A stretch of 64,000 nucleotides of DNA from Maribacter caenipelagi (lineage in GTDB: Bacteria > Bacteroidota > Bacteroidia > Flavobacteriales > Flavobacteriaceae): the NCBI RefSeq assembly GCF_004364175.1, contig NZ_SNZW01000017.1, positions 248,001 through 312,000 on the forward strand. The letters run 5' to 3'. Position numbers and translations under genes: made by a program. Shown piece by piece: positions 1 through 7,854 of this stretch (position 1 is the first letter of the stretch; each line of letters begins with the position of its first letter). The notes under the pieces were generated by a model. The model was not told where the DNA came from. It made no database searches and saw only the letters and a list, made by a program, of their open reading frames with translations.

Positions 1-987
1 AAAAGTTTATGCCATAGCTTAGGATACTCTGAAGATGAACTGCTAAAAATTAAAACAACGGATATTACACATCCTGACGATTTACCAAATAGCAAAACCT
101 TTAAAACCAAAGTGTTCAACGGAAAAAACAGAAATTTACATATACAAAAAAGATATTTTCACAAAAATGGAAATATTGTACATGCTATAATTGGCGTGAC
201 ACCGGTGAAAGATGATAACGGCAAACCTAGTCATGCGATCACTCAATTTTTAGATATTACGAGTAGAATTGAATCGCAAAAAAAACTTGAAGGCCTTGTT
301 GAAGTTACCAAAAGCCAAAACGAAAGTCTTACCAATTTTGCCCATATCGTTTCACACAATTTAAGGTCACATTCAACAAATATGACCATGCTGACCAAGT
401 TCTTAAACGAGGAAGAAGATGAAGACGAGCGTAAAAATTTAAATAAAATGATGGTTAGTGCCACCGAAAGTTTATCTGAAACAATTGCACATTTAAACGA
501 CGTGGTACAGGTGAAGACCGGGGCGCTTGAAAAATCACAAAGTATTAGCGTTCTCAATACTATTAACCAAATTACAAAAAGCATAAACGGCATACTTGAA
601 AAACAAAGTGCTATATTAAAAATAGATGTTTCAAAGACCCATTTTGTAAATGCAGTACCTGCCTACCTAGAAAGTATATTTTTAAACATTCTTACAAATG
701 CACTAAAATATAGCTCGCCAGAACGCACTCCTTTAATTGAAATAGAATCAAAATTAAAAAATGACCATGTTCTTATAACATTTACCGATAATGGTCAGGG
801 AATAGATTTAGAGAGACATGGCAAAAACATATTTGGCATGTACAAAACTTTTCATAGCCATAAAGACGCAAAGGGTATAGGTCTATTTATTACAAAAAAC
901 CAAGTAGAATCAATGAGCGGTAGTATTAATATCAAAAGTGAAGTTGACAAAGGAACCACCATGTTTATTAAACTTAAACAAGGTTAA
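1..987 (+). CDS. Sensor histidine kinase, PAS + kinase core (5' end outside window)
   Basis: The frame is open from base 1, so the true start lies upstream; about 328 residues are visible. The first ~95 form the end of a PAS domain (HPDDLP) and its PAC segment ending DITSRIE. A dimerisation helix follows, with the phospho-acceptor His in SHNLRS (visible residue 119, bases 355-357). The ATPase domain has an N box (NILTNALKY), a G1 box (DNGQGI), an F-box-like IFGMYKTF and a G2 box (KGIGLF). No membrane segment is visible, but the N-terminus is missing. It autophosphorylates on His and passes the phosphate to a receiver. The receiver-only regulator that starts 10 bases downstream is the obvious partner. 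The signal is unknown. Confidence 0.9.
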   Translation, partial: KSLCHSLGYSEDELLKIKTTDITHPDDLPNSKTFKTKVFNGKNRNLHIQKRYFHKNGNIVHAIIGVTPVKDDNGKPSHAITQFLDITSRIESQKKLEGLVEVTKSQNESLTNFAHIVSHNLRSHSTNMTMLTKFLNEEEDEDERKNLNKMMVSATESLSETIAHLNDVVQVKTGALEKSQSISVLNTINQITKSINGILEKQSAILKIDVSKTHFVNAVPAYLESIFLNILTNALKYSSPERTPLIEIESKLKNDHVLITFTDNGQGIDLERHGKNIFGMYKTFHSHKDAKGIGLFITKNQVESMSGSINIKSEVDKGTTMFIKLKQG

Positions 988-997
988 TTAAAAGATT

Positions 998-1408
998 ATG
1001 AAAAGTGTTAAAATATGTTGCATCATAGATGACGACCCTATTTTCGTTTATGGAACCAAAAGAATCATAAAAGAAGTAGATTTTGCTAAATCTATTACCG
1101 TTTATTCTAATGGTCAAGAAGCTCTTGACGGACTCATGAGAACATGCATTGCCAACGAACCATTACCAGATGTCATATTTTTAGACCTCAACATGCCAAT
1201 AATGAATGGTTGGGAATTTCTAGATGAGTTTAAAAACTGTAAAAATCCAAGGTCAAAGAAAATTGTAATCTACATTATTAGTTCTTCTGTGGATCCAAGA
1301 GATTTAGAACGGGTTAAAGATTATGAACAAGTAGATACTTACATCCTAAAACCCATTACCCCAGATGATTTAGCTAAAATACTAGGTGCCACGATAGAAA
1401 TTGATTGA
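998..1408 (+). CDS. Single-domain response regulator (CheY-like), copy 1
   Basis: 136 residues forming one receiver domain and no output domain. Visible active-site residues are the acidic cluster D11-D13, phospho-acceptor D63 in FLDLNMP, the conserved Ser stretch at 95-97 and K118 in LKP. It starts 10 bases after the kinase stop, so the two are co-transcribed and probably cognate. With no DNA-binding or enzymatic domain, it most likely works by protein contact or as a phosphorelay intermediate. The next gene is a close paralogue with the same residue numbering. Confidence 0.92.
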   Translation: MKSVKICCIIDDDPIFVYGTKRIIKEVDFAKSITVYSNGQEALDGLMRTCIANEPLPDVIFLDLNMPIMNGWEFLDEFKNCKNPRSKKIVIYIISSSVDPRDLERVKDYEQVDTYILKPITPDDLAKILGATIEID

Positions 1409-1440
1409 AAATTAAAATCCTTAATATTCTAAGAATGTTA

Positions 1441-1472
1441 TTGTTAATAAAAATACGTGAAACTTATTTTTG
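1441..1472 (+). promoter_or_regulatory. Bacteroidota-type promoter upstream of second response regulator
   Basis: TTG at 1441-1443, 21 bases, then TATTTTTG at 1465-1472. This fits the TTG-N17..23-TAnnTTTG consensus used by the primary sigma factor of Bacteroidota. Transcription would start near 1479 and leave a leader of about 100 bases before the ATG at 1581. It suggests the second receiver gene can be expressed apart from the kinase operon. Confidence 0.55.
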
Positions 1473-1580
1473 TCAACTATTAGCAATTAGTAAATTATAT
1501 AATTTAGTCAAATATAATTGATTACAGACTTGACAACCTAAAATCCAATCAAGGTAGGTCTACTTTTGAAATAATTAAAA

Positions 1581-1988
1581 ATGAGTATATTTTCTAGTTG
1601 TTGTATTATTGATGATGACGAATTTTTTTCTATTAGCAGTAAGAATATTTTAAAGCATCATAACTTCAGCGATAATATTCTTTACTACACAGGTGGACAA
1701 GAGGCTCTCGATGGCCTTATCGGTTTATTAGTTGAAAACATAAAATTACCCGATGTCATCTTTTTAGATTTAAATATGCCTAATAGAGATGGTTGGTCAT
1801 TTTTAGAAGAATTTAAAGATTTGCCTGAAGACAAAATAGGGCATATTAAAATTTATATTACTAGTTCTTTTATTAGCCCTAAATACATGGAAAAAGCTAA
1901 AGACTATAAATTAGTAAAAGACTATATTGTTAAGCCTTTGACCGAAAGTGCCATTAAAAAAATTATTGATTCGAAAGAAGTAATATAG
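1581..1988 (+). CDS. Single-domain response regulator (CheY-like), copy 2
   Basis: 135 residues, again one receiver domain only. It has D11-D13, phospho-acceptor D63 in FLDLNMP, T94 and K118 in VKP. It shares the GGQEALDGL / LPDVIFLDLNMP / GW.FL.EFK framework with the gene upstream, so the pair arose by duplication. It sits 172 bases beyond copy 1 behind its own promoter-like sequence. It may compete for phosphate from the same kinase or serve an unlinked one. Its stop is 2 bases from the stop of the convergent lipoprotein gene. Confidence 0.9.
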   Translation: MSIFSSCCIIDDDEFFSISSKNILKHHNFSDNILYYTGGQEALDGLIGLLVENIKLPDVIFLDLNMPNRDGWSFLEEFKDLPEDKIGHIKIYITSSFISPKYMEKAKDYKLVKDYIVKPLTESAIKKIIDSKEVI

Positions 1989-1990
1989 AA

Positions 1991-3355
1991 TTACCTCACT
2001 CCCGGGCTAAAATCTAACGGAGCATTTTGAGGCATGTTTATTGTCCCCACGTCACCTGTATCATTATAAATCAACCATTCAGTTGGGTCAAAAATAGTAT
2101 TGTTAGAATCTATTTCTATTTTTCTAACAGCCCTACCGTCTTCAAATTCGTGATTGGTATTACTACCGTCTTCACCGATAACACCAAAAATATCTACAAT
2201 GGTACCGAAAGGGTCTACTAAAACAAGATTATCATCGCCATTAGAATCTGCCGGTGAATTTGTACCAACTGAGACATCAGGCTCAAAGCCATATACATTA
2301 TTAAACTCTTCTGTGTTGGGCGAAATCACTAAGAATCCTTTTCCCGGTATTTCATATTCACTTAAGTCGATACTTGAACTGACCTCGATATTGTCATTGG
2401 TGTAACGTTCCAAAACCCATCCTTTTAAAGAAAGGCTTTCTTCAGATGCATTATAAATTTCTACAAACCGAGCTCCTGCATTATTGTTTGGGTCTGCGAT
2501 CTCAGATATAAATATTGATGAAGAAGTGAATTCATCTATAAAATCTTCACATCGGTCTTGATCAAATGAAAGGTCATCTAGACTTCTAATAATTAATTGA
2601 AATTGACTATTATCCATAGTTAATATTCCGGTTACAGTTCCCATTTTATCTGGGAGTATTTCAGATTGAAAATCGGCATAACCGCTGTTAACTATTACCA
2701 ATTCGTTATCGCCACAATCAATCATTGTTCTCAATGTTTCTTGTTCCTTAATGGCAAACGTTTCTCCTAGCTCTTCTTGCTTAATTTCTACATCGGTCAC
2801 CACAACCAATGTATTCAACATAGCTTCATTTAAATCTAAAATAGCAATTGAAGTTGGCTCAACACCCACATTCTCTTTACAAGAGACCAATACATGGTCA
2901 AAAACCAAATTTTTAGGCAACCTGCCCACGCTACGGTTACCAAAAGAAGTAAATACCCCGCCAATTTTGTAAACATCATTAGACTCGCCCAAATACAATC
3001 CCTTCAATTTTATAATTATTTGCTGACCAATATTAAAGAACAAATGTGAATCTCTTAATTCTAACTCGATCTGCATTCCATCTGACGGATTACTTGGCTC
3101 ATCTTGAAAATATATGGTATTAAAAAAATTACCTTCTTTGTCTGAAGAAATCACATAACCTTTAACAACTAAGTCCTCTTGAATTTGAATAGTCTCGCCT
3201 TTATAAATATTCTTTAACTCTGATATACTGATGAACGTAAATTCTGAATCAGAGCAGTCTATTGCTGGCGTATCAAATTCTCTATTCTTCACGCATGAGA
3301 AAAGCATGATAGCAATAGTAATTGTCGTAAAATATTTATTCAAACTAAAATTCAT
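1991..3355 (-). CDS. DUF5689 + lamin-tail domain lipoprotein
   Basis: The ATG at 3355 is preferred over one 33 bases upstream because it gives a clean lipoprotein signal (MNFSLNKYF, hydrophobic core, LFSC with lipid-bearing C21). The longer form also overlaps the receptor gene. Residues ~45-270 match DUF5689, a Bacteroidota OB-fold-like domain (KGYVISSD near the start). Residues ~280-440 look like a lamin-tail domain (ISEIADP, RFVEIYNAS, LKGWVLERY). Lamin-tail and OB-fold domains accompany secreted EEP nucleases such as ExeM; here a secreted EEP nuclease is encoded divergently. It follows the TonB receptor by 16 bases, so it is probably a receptor-associated surface lipoprotein that binds nucleic acid. 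That function is inference. Confidence 0.85.
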   Translation of the reverse strand: MNFSLNKYFTTITIAIMLFSCVKNREFDTPAIDCSDSEFTFISISELKNIYKGETIQIQEDLVVKGYVISSDKEGNFFNTIYFQDEPSNPSDGMQIELELRDSHLFFNIGQQIIIKLKGLYLGESNDVYKIGGVFTSFGNRSVGRLPKNLVFDHVLVSCKENVGVEPTSIAILDLNEAMLNTLVVVTDVEIKQEELGETFAIKEQETLRTMIDCGDNELVIVNSGYADFQSEILPDKMGTVTGILTMDNSQFQLIIRSLDDLSFDQDRCEDFIDEFTSSSIFISEIADPNNNAGARFVEIYNASEESLSLKGWVLERYTNDNIEVSSSIDLSEYEIPGKGFLVISPNTEEFNNVYGFEPDVSVGTNSPADSNGDDNLVLVDPFGTIVDIFGVIGEDGSNTNHEFEDGRAVRKIEIDSNNTIFDPTEWLIYNDTGDVGTINMPQNAPLDFSPGVR

Positions 3356-3371
3356 ACGAATTACTTTATTT

Positions 3372-6113
3372 TTAAAAACTAAATGCAAAATTTAAAAAAT
3401 AGGTTCTACCGAAACCATACCAATACTTAGGTGCAAAAGAGGGATTGCCACTTAAATTATCTTGAGTTAACTGGCCATAATTTCCATTTCTACTTTGCTC
3501 ATAGCCACCAGTTCTAAAAGTGGTATCAAAAACATTATTAATACTGGCAAATACACTGATGTACTTCCCCTTTTTAAGCCATGACTTACCACCAACCATA
3601 TTCAACAAATAAAAATTATCAAGTGGTTTTTGCTTCAATAGTCTCTCCACATTTTCATCTGTAGCGTCAGGAAATCTTAATTGTGTATCTGGATCAATTA
3701 AAAAACTCTGAGTTCTAGTTATCGTAGAAATGTTTGCATAATTATTTGCTAGATAATTTGCCGAAGCACTTACCCACCAATATTTTGGATCTCTGTATTC
3801 TATACCTGCCGCAATTGCTTTCTGCGGACCTTGTGCCAACTTATACCCCTTAACTGCAGATTGCCCCAAAAACTTAGAACCTGAAATATCGATTAAATCT
3901 TCGGTCGCACCAGCTGTATCAAAATTAATCGTCACGAAAGGGTTACTTGCATATTCATGTTTCGCCACAGAGCCGACTAATGATAATTTAACAGCACTAG
4001 ATAACTGGTACTCTAAACCCAGTTCAATGCCTAAATGTAATTTATCTAAATCAGTGATTACTTCTTGCACAAAATCTGAACCAACACCCGAATCAACGAA
4101 GAAGAAATTTACATCGGTTGTATTTTGAAAACGAGTATAAAAACCTGTGAATCTACCCGTTAATTTTGGCATTCTAAGATAGTAATTAGCATCTACACTA
4201 GTAATAGTTTCGCTTTGTAAATTGGGAACTACAGTATTGTTCTCCCTAGGATTTATAAATACATTTTGTAGAACAGGTGCTTTATTTATCATTGCGGTAT
4301 TGATAGAAACCCAATGCCTTCCCGTTATTGTATATGACGCTCCCGATTTTAATGACCAATTTGAAAATTTGACTTTTTCACTATCCCCAAATGAATTATC
4401 TAAAAAACGTTCATTCATAAACAAACCTTCTCTTTGATAATCAACCATAGTATACTTACCGGCTATAAATGCCTTAACCTTATTGTAATGCGCATTTAAC
4501 TGAGTGTAAACCTCACTATTTCTACCATTTAAATTATAGTTGTAATTAAAAATAGCACCATTACCTTTATTTACTTCAGATGAAACATCATTTAACGTTT
4601 CTGAAAAAGTATCAATATCACGATGATACTCTGCACCTAATAAATCATTTATTTGAGCATAGTTTTTAGAATTAAGCTGCCTGTGAGTTGCACCCAAATC
4701 GAGTTTCAAATGACTATCAATATCTATATTGGCAGTAGCCCTTGCAGTAAGCTGATTATCTTTTGTGGTATCATCATACAGCACATAAGCCGCTTCTCCG
4801 TTTTGGCTTATATTGGTATTTGCCTTGTATATATTTTCCCAATCTAATTGAGGGTTTTCGATAAAGCCTTCTTTTGCTTGTATGGCACTTTCAAAATTGG
4901 CACCTATGGGCGAGTTCAAATAAAAACTTGGTAAATAACGATAATATGTAGGGTCAGGATTCGGAGCATTATAATACCCCAAACGGCTTCTCTTATATAT
5001 TCCCGTTTGATATGCAATACCTCCCTTTATACGAAGACTTTTAGATTCATGATGATAATTGACTAGAAATAATGGCTCTCGAATATGTCTTTCCCTAGAA
5101 TTTCTGATTTTTCCGTTTTGAATACCGGCATATGGATTATATCTGTTTCCCTGAATTTTTTGTACTTCTTCTGTGAGTGCAGAAGACCTACCTCTTCTAT
5201 TTGATGCTACAATTGCCGTGGCAGAAATTGTGTTCTTTTCATTTAATAGATATTCAAATGAACCATATACTGAATAAGAATCATAAAGAGTACCATCCAT
5301 ATAACCTTCTTTCGCCCAGCGCCGAGAAGCAGAAATAATATAAGCGAATTTTTCATCTTTAACTCCTGAATTATAGGTTACCATAAGTCTACCACTGTAC
5401 GTTCTGTTTGATAATGAGGATGATAATCTGGTACCAGGTCTTAACCCAGATGGACGTAAATCTATATTCGTATTCCCTAAAATTCCTCCGAAAGTAAAAT
5501 CTGAAGCCTCTAAACCATTGGCATATTGTTGATTTCTAATTACATCATTTAGCCCTCCCCAATTGTTCCATTGCGGCCTGCCATCATACATTTTATTCAT
5601 TGGCAATCCGTTTAGGTGTACTTCGCCATATTGAGAATCATATCCTCTTACCCTAAAAAATGCCTGACCAAAATCAAAGGCTGCCCTATTCAGAAAAATG
5701 TCTTTTGTAGATTGTAGCAAGGCGAGAGCGTTAGAATTAATTTCATCATCTAACAACTCGTCATCGGTAATATTAATTAGGTTGATAGATTTCTCTACGG
5801 TTATATCTCGCTCTAAAAAAATTATTCCTAAGTCAATATCATTATCATTGATATATATCGGTATTCTTTTGATATCATAATCAGGAGTAGAAATTTGAAG
5901 GATAAACTCTCCTTTATCAGACGTCACCAATTTGAATTCTCCTAATTCGTTCGTTATAATCGACATCGATTTACCCTCTAAAACTATCTGTACATTTTTA
6001 ATTACCTCACTACTAATCTTTTCTTTTATTACTCCAGAGATGTTAGTAGTCGTTTGAGAATGCAGGTAACATATTTTAACAAAAAGTAATAAAAACAAGG
6101 TATGCTTAATCAT
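3372..6113 (-). CDS. TonB-dependent receptor (carboxypeptidase-regulatory N-domain type)
   Basis: 913 residues. A signal peptide (ending near LHSQ) is followed by a carboxypeptidase-D-like beta-sandwich (SGVIKEKISSEVIKNVQIVL onward), a plug domain at ~125-235 (RGYDSQYGEVHLNGLPMN) and an outer-membrane beta-barrel ending in the aromatic FAFSF. No SusD-like partner is adjacent. The only co-directional neighbour is the DUF5689/lamin-tail lipoprotein, and the divergent neighbour 108 bases away is a secreted EEP nuclease. The substrate is therefore more likely nucleic-acid derived (oligonucleotide, nucleoside or phosphate) than glycan, but this rests on context only. Confidence 0.9.
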   Translation of the reverse strand: MIKHTLFLLLFVKICYLHSQTTTNISGVIKEKISSEVIKNVQIVLEGKSMSIITNELGEFKLVTSDKGEFILQISTPDYDIKRIPIYINDNDIDLGIIFLERDITVEKSINLINITDDELLDDEINSNALALLQSTKDIFLNRAAFDFGQAFFRVRGYDSQYGEVHLNGLPMNKMYDGRPQWNNWGGLNDVIRNQQYANGLEASDFTFGGILGNTNIDLRPSGLRPGTRLSSSLSNRTYSGRLMVTYNSGVKDEKFAYIISASRRWAKEGYMDGTLYDSYSVYGSFEYLLNEKNTISATAIVASNRRGRSSALTEEVQKIQGNRYNPYAGIQNGKIRNSRERHIREPLFLVNYHHESKSLRIKGGIAYQTGIYKRSRLGYYNAPNPDPTYYRYLPSFYLNSPIGANFESAIQAKEGFIENPQLDWENIYKANTNISQNGEAAYVLYDDTTKDNQLTARATANIDIDSHLKLDLGATHRQLNSKNYAQINDLLGAEYHRDIDTFSETLNDVSSEVNKGNGAIFNYNYNLNGRNSEVYTQLNAHYNKVKAFIAGKYTMVDYQREGLFMNERFLDNSFGDSEKVKFSNWSLKSGASYTITGRHWVSINTAMINKAPVLQNVFINPRENNTVVPNLQSETITSVDANYYLRMPKLTGRFTGFYTRFQNTTDVNFFFVDSGVGSDFVQEVITDLDKLHLGIELGLEYQLSSAVKLSLVGSVAKHEYASNPFVTINFDTAGATEDLIDISGSKFLGQSAVKGYKLAQGPQKAIAAGIEYRDPKYWWVSASANYLANNYANISTITRTQSFLIDPDTQLRFPDATDENVERLLKQKPLDNFYLLNMVGGKSWLKKGKYISVFASINNVFDTTFRTGGYEQSRNGNYGQLTQDNLSGNPSFAPKYWYGFGRTYFLNFAFSF

Positions 6114-6221
6114 TTTCTAAATTAAATCACTTACTCGTGAGCCATTAAGATACTGTTTAAGAAATAATTAACGCGAAAATTCCGTATACTAGCTGATAAT
6201 AAAGACAAAATACTCTCTACA

Positions 6222-7262
6222 ATGCGAATATCGCTTATCGTTTTCTTATTTTTTCCTTTCTTGATTTTCTCTCAAAAAGCTGATACCTATCAAATTAGAA
6301 CAGTTGCATTTTATAATCTTGAGAATTTATTTGATACTAAAAATGACACCCTAATTTTTGATGACGATAGAACTCCCGAAGGAAAAGACAATTGGACAGA
6401 GGAACGCTATCTGAAGAAATTAGAAAATATGTCGAAGGTTATTTCTAAAATTGGCTCTACCGATAACAAAACGACACCAGACATAATTGGCGTATGCGAA
6501 ATAGAAAACTTAGGTGTACTTGAAGATTTAGTACATCATAAAAACTTATCTAAGTTCAATTACGGAATAGTACATTTCGACTCACCCGATGAACGTGGCA
6601 TTGACGTTGCGCTACTTTATAAGAAAAATGCTTTTGTACCAGTTAATTTTAATAGTCATAGATTACTCCTTTTTAATCTTGATGGAAAACGAGATTACAC
6701 CAGAGACCAACTTATCGTAGAAGGATTATTAGATAATGAAAAGATATACTTTATGGTAAACCACTGGCCCTCTAGAAGTGGTGGGGAGGCTAGAAGTAGA
6801 CCTTTTAGATTAGAAGCAGCCAAACTAAATAAACGTATTATAGATTCTGTTCAAAGACAAGACGCCAATGCAAAAATTATTAGTATGGGAGATTTCAACG
6901 ATGACCCAATAGATCCAAGTTTTAAAAAAATATTACAGGTTGAAAAAAACAATAAGAATTTGGACTCATTAAGTCTTTACGGACCAATGGAAAAACTATA
7001 TAAAAAAGGAAGAGGTTCTTTGGCCTATCGAGATAAATGGAATTTGTTCGACCAACTATATATGACATCAACTCTTATAGATAATAAAAGAGAAAGTTAC
7101 AGTTACTGGAAGGTTGGTATATTCACCCCAGAATATTTAATGGACCCAAAGGGGAAATATAAAGGTTACCCATTACGGACTTATGCTGGTGGAAGTTATA
7201 TTGGCGGTTATAGCGACCATTTTCCTGTATACCTGCATCTAATTAAAAAGGTTAACCCATAA
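6222..7262 (+). CDS. Secreted endonuclease/exonuclease/phosphatase (EEP) family protein
   Basis: 346 residues with a signal peptide (MRISLIVFLFFPFLIFSQ). The EEP fold residues are visible: N32 in FYNLEN, metal-binding E93 in CEIEN, H181 in VNHWPSR, D224 and N226 in GDFNDDP, and the terminal D332-H333 in YSDHFP. The family hydrolyses phosphodiester bonds in DNA, RNA or phospholipid head groups with Mg2+; SxSGGxARSRxFR is typical of the bacterial secreted nuclease-like branch. It is exported, to the periplasm or beyond. It is divergent from the TonB receptor/DUF5689 pair and shares their 108-base intergenic region, which suggests joint regulation. A hairpin follows the stop. Confidence 0.9.
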   Translation: MRISLIVFLFFPFLIFSQKADTYQIRTVAFYNLENLFDTKNDTLIFDDDRTPEGKDNWTEERYLKKLENMSKVISKIGSTDNKTTPDIIGVCEIENLGVLEDLVHHKNLSKFNYGIVHFDSPDERGIDVALLYKKNAFVPVNFNSHRLLLFNLDGKRDYTRDQLIVEGLLDNEKIYFMVNHWPSRSGGEARSRPFRLEAAKLNKRIIDSVQRQDANAKIISMGDFNDDPIDPSFKKILQVEKNNKNLDSLSLYGPMEKLYKKGRGSLAYRDKWNLFDQLYMTSTLIDNKRESYSYWKVGIFTPEYLMDPKGKYKGYPLRTYAGGSYIGGYSDHFPVYLHLIKKVNP

Positions 7263-7264
7263 AA

Positions 7265-7294
7265 AAGACCCTATTATATTAATATTAGGGTCTT
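7265..7294. terminator. Bidirectional hairpin terminator
   Basis: Perfect 9-bp arms AAGACCCTA (7265-7273) and TAGGGTCTT (7286-7294). The A-run on the left gives a U-run for the minus-strand gene at 7320. The plus side has only a weak T stretch. It lies between two convergent stops. Confidence 0.75.
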
Positions 7295-7319
7295 AGTAAT
7301 ACTTTTAAATATTTCAATA

Positions 7320-7760
7320 TTAGTTAAACCACTGTCCCCAAGGAATTCTACTTAAGATAAGCAGCAATCCAATACTATAGAAAATAGCAATGCTTTTGAA
7401 TTTTTTAGCCCCGTCAACAAATTTCTTATGTCTTGACCAACCTATGGTAATAGCAACAATAGCCAAAATATTAATGAAGGGATGCTCTACTGCCAATAAA
7501 CGCGCAGCAGAAGTTAAACCACCCATGCCGAACTCTTGTATTGCGCTCATTCCACTTGGAGATACGAAATAAAGAATTAGTCCGATCAATAATTGAATAT
7601 GACATAAAATAAGAGCAAATAGACTTAGTCTAAGGTCTTTTCCCATATTAAAGATTCGTTTGCCTACAAGTCCTGAAATGGCATTAATAACCGCTAATAT
7701 CAATACTGCCAATGCTATATAGGCCAAGTATGAATGTAGCATGTGAATCGTTTCGTACAT
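7320..7760 (-). CDS. Four-TM membrane protein, possible cytochrome b-like
   Basis: 146 residues with four hydrophobic helices (about 13-33, 47-67, 93-108 and 122-140) and short loops. Histidines near membrane segments (H9, H54, H93, H111) would allow haem b binding, and related Bacteroidota proteins are often labelled cytochrome B, but no formal motif is visible. The C-terminus ends RIPWGQWFN. It appears monocistronic: a hairpin lies beyond its stop, and the terminator of the upstream receptor gene sits 41 bases before its start. I do not know its function. Confidence 0.75.
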   Translation of the reverse strand: MYETIHMLHSYLAYIALAVLILAVINAISGLVGKRIFNMGKDLRLSLFALILCHIQLLIGLILYFVSPSGMSAIQEFGMGGLTSAARLLAVEHPFINILAIVAITIGWSRHKKFVDGAKKFKSIAIFYSIGLLLILSRIPWGQWFN

Positions 7761-7801
7761 AGTTCTAATTTTAAGTTTTAAATGTAATGAATTTTGAGCA
7801 T

Positions 7802-7830
7802 AAAAAACCCCGACTATGCAGTCAGGGTTT
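7802..7830 (-). terminator. Rho-independent terminator of the TonB receptor gene
   Basis: Read on the minus strand, AAACCCTGACT, a 4-base loop and AGTCGGGGTTT are followed by T6. Plus coordinates are 7805-7815 and 7820-7830 for the arms (one G-U type mismatch) and 7802-7807 for the U-run. It lies 25 bases past the stop at 7855. Confidence 0.85.
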
Positions 7831-7854
7831 AAAATTTATTATTCTCTAATTAAT

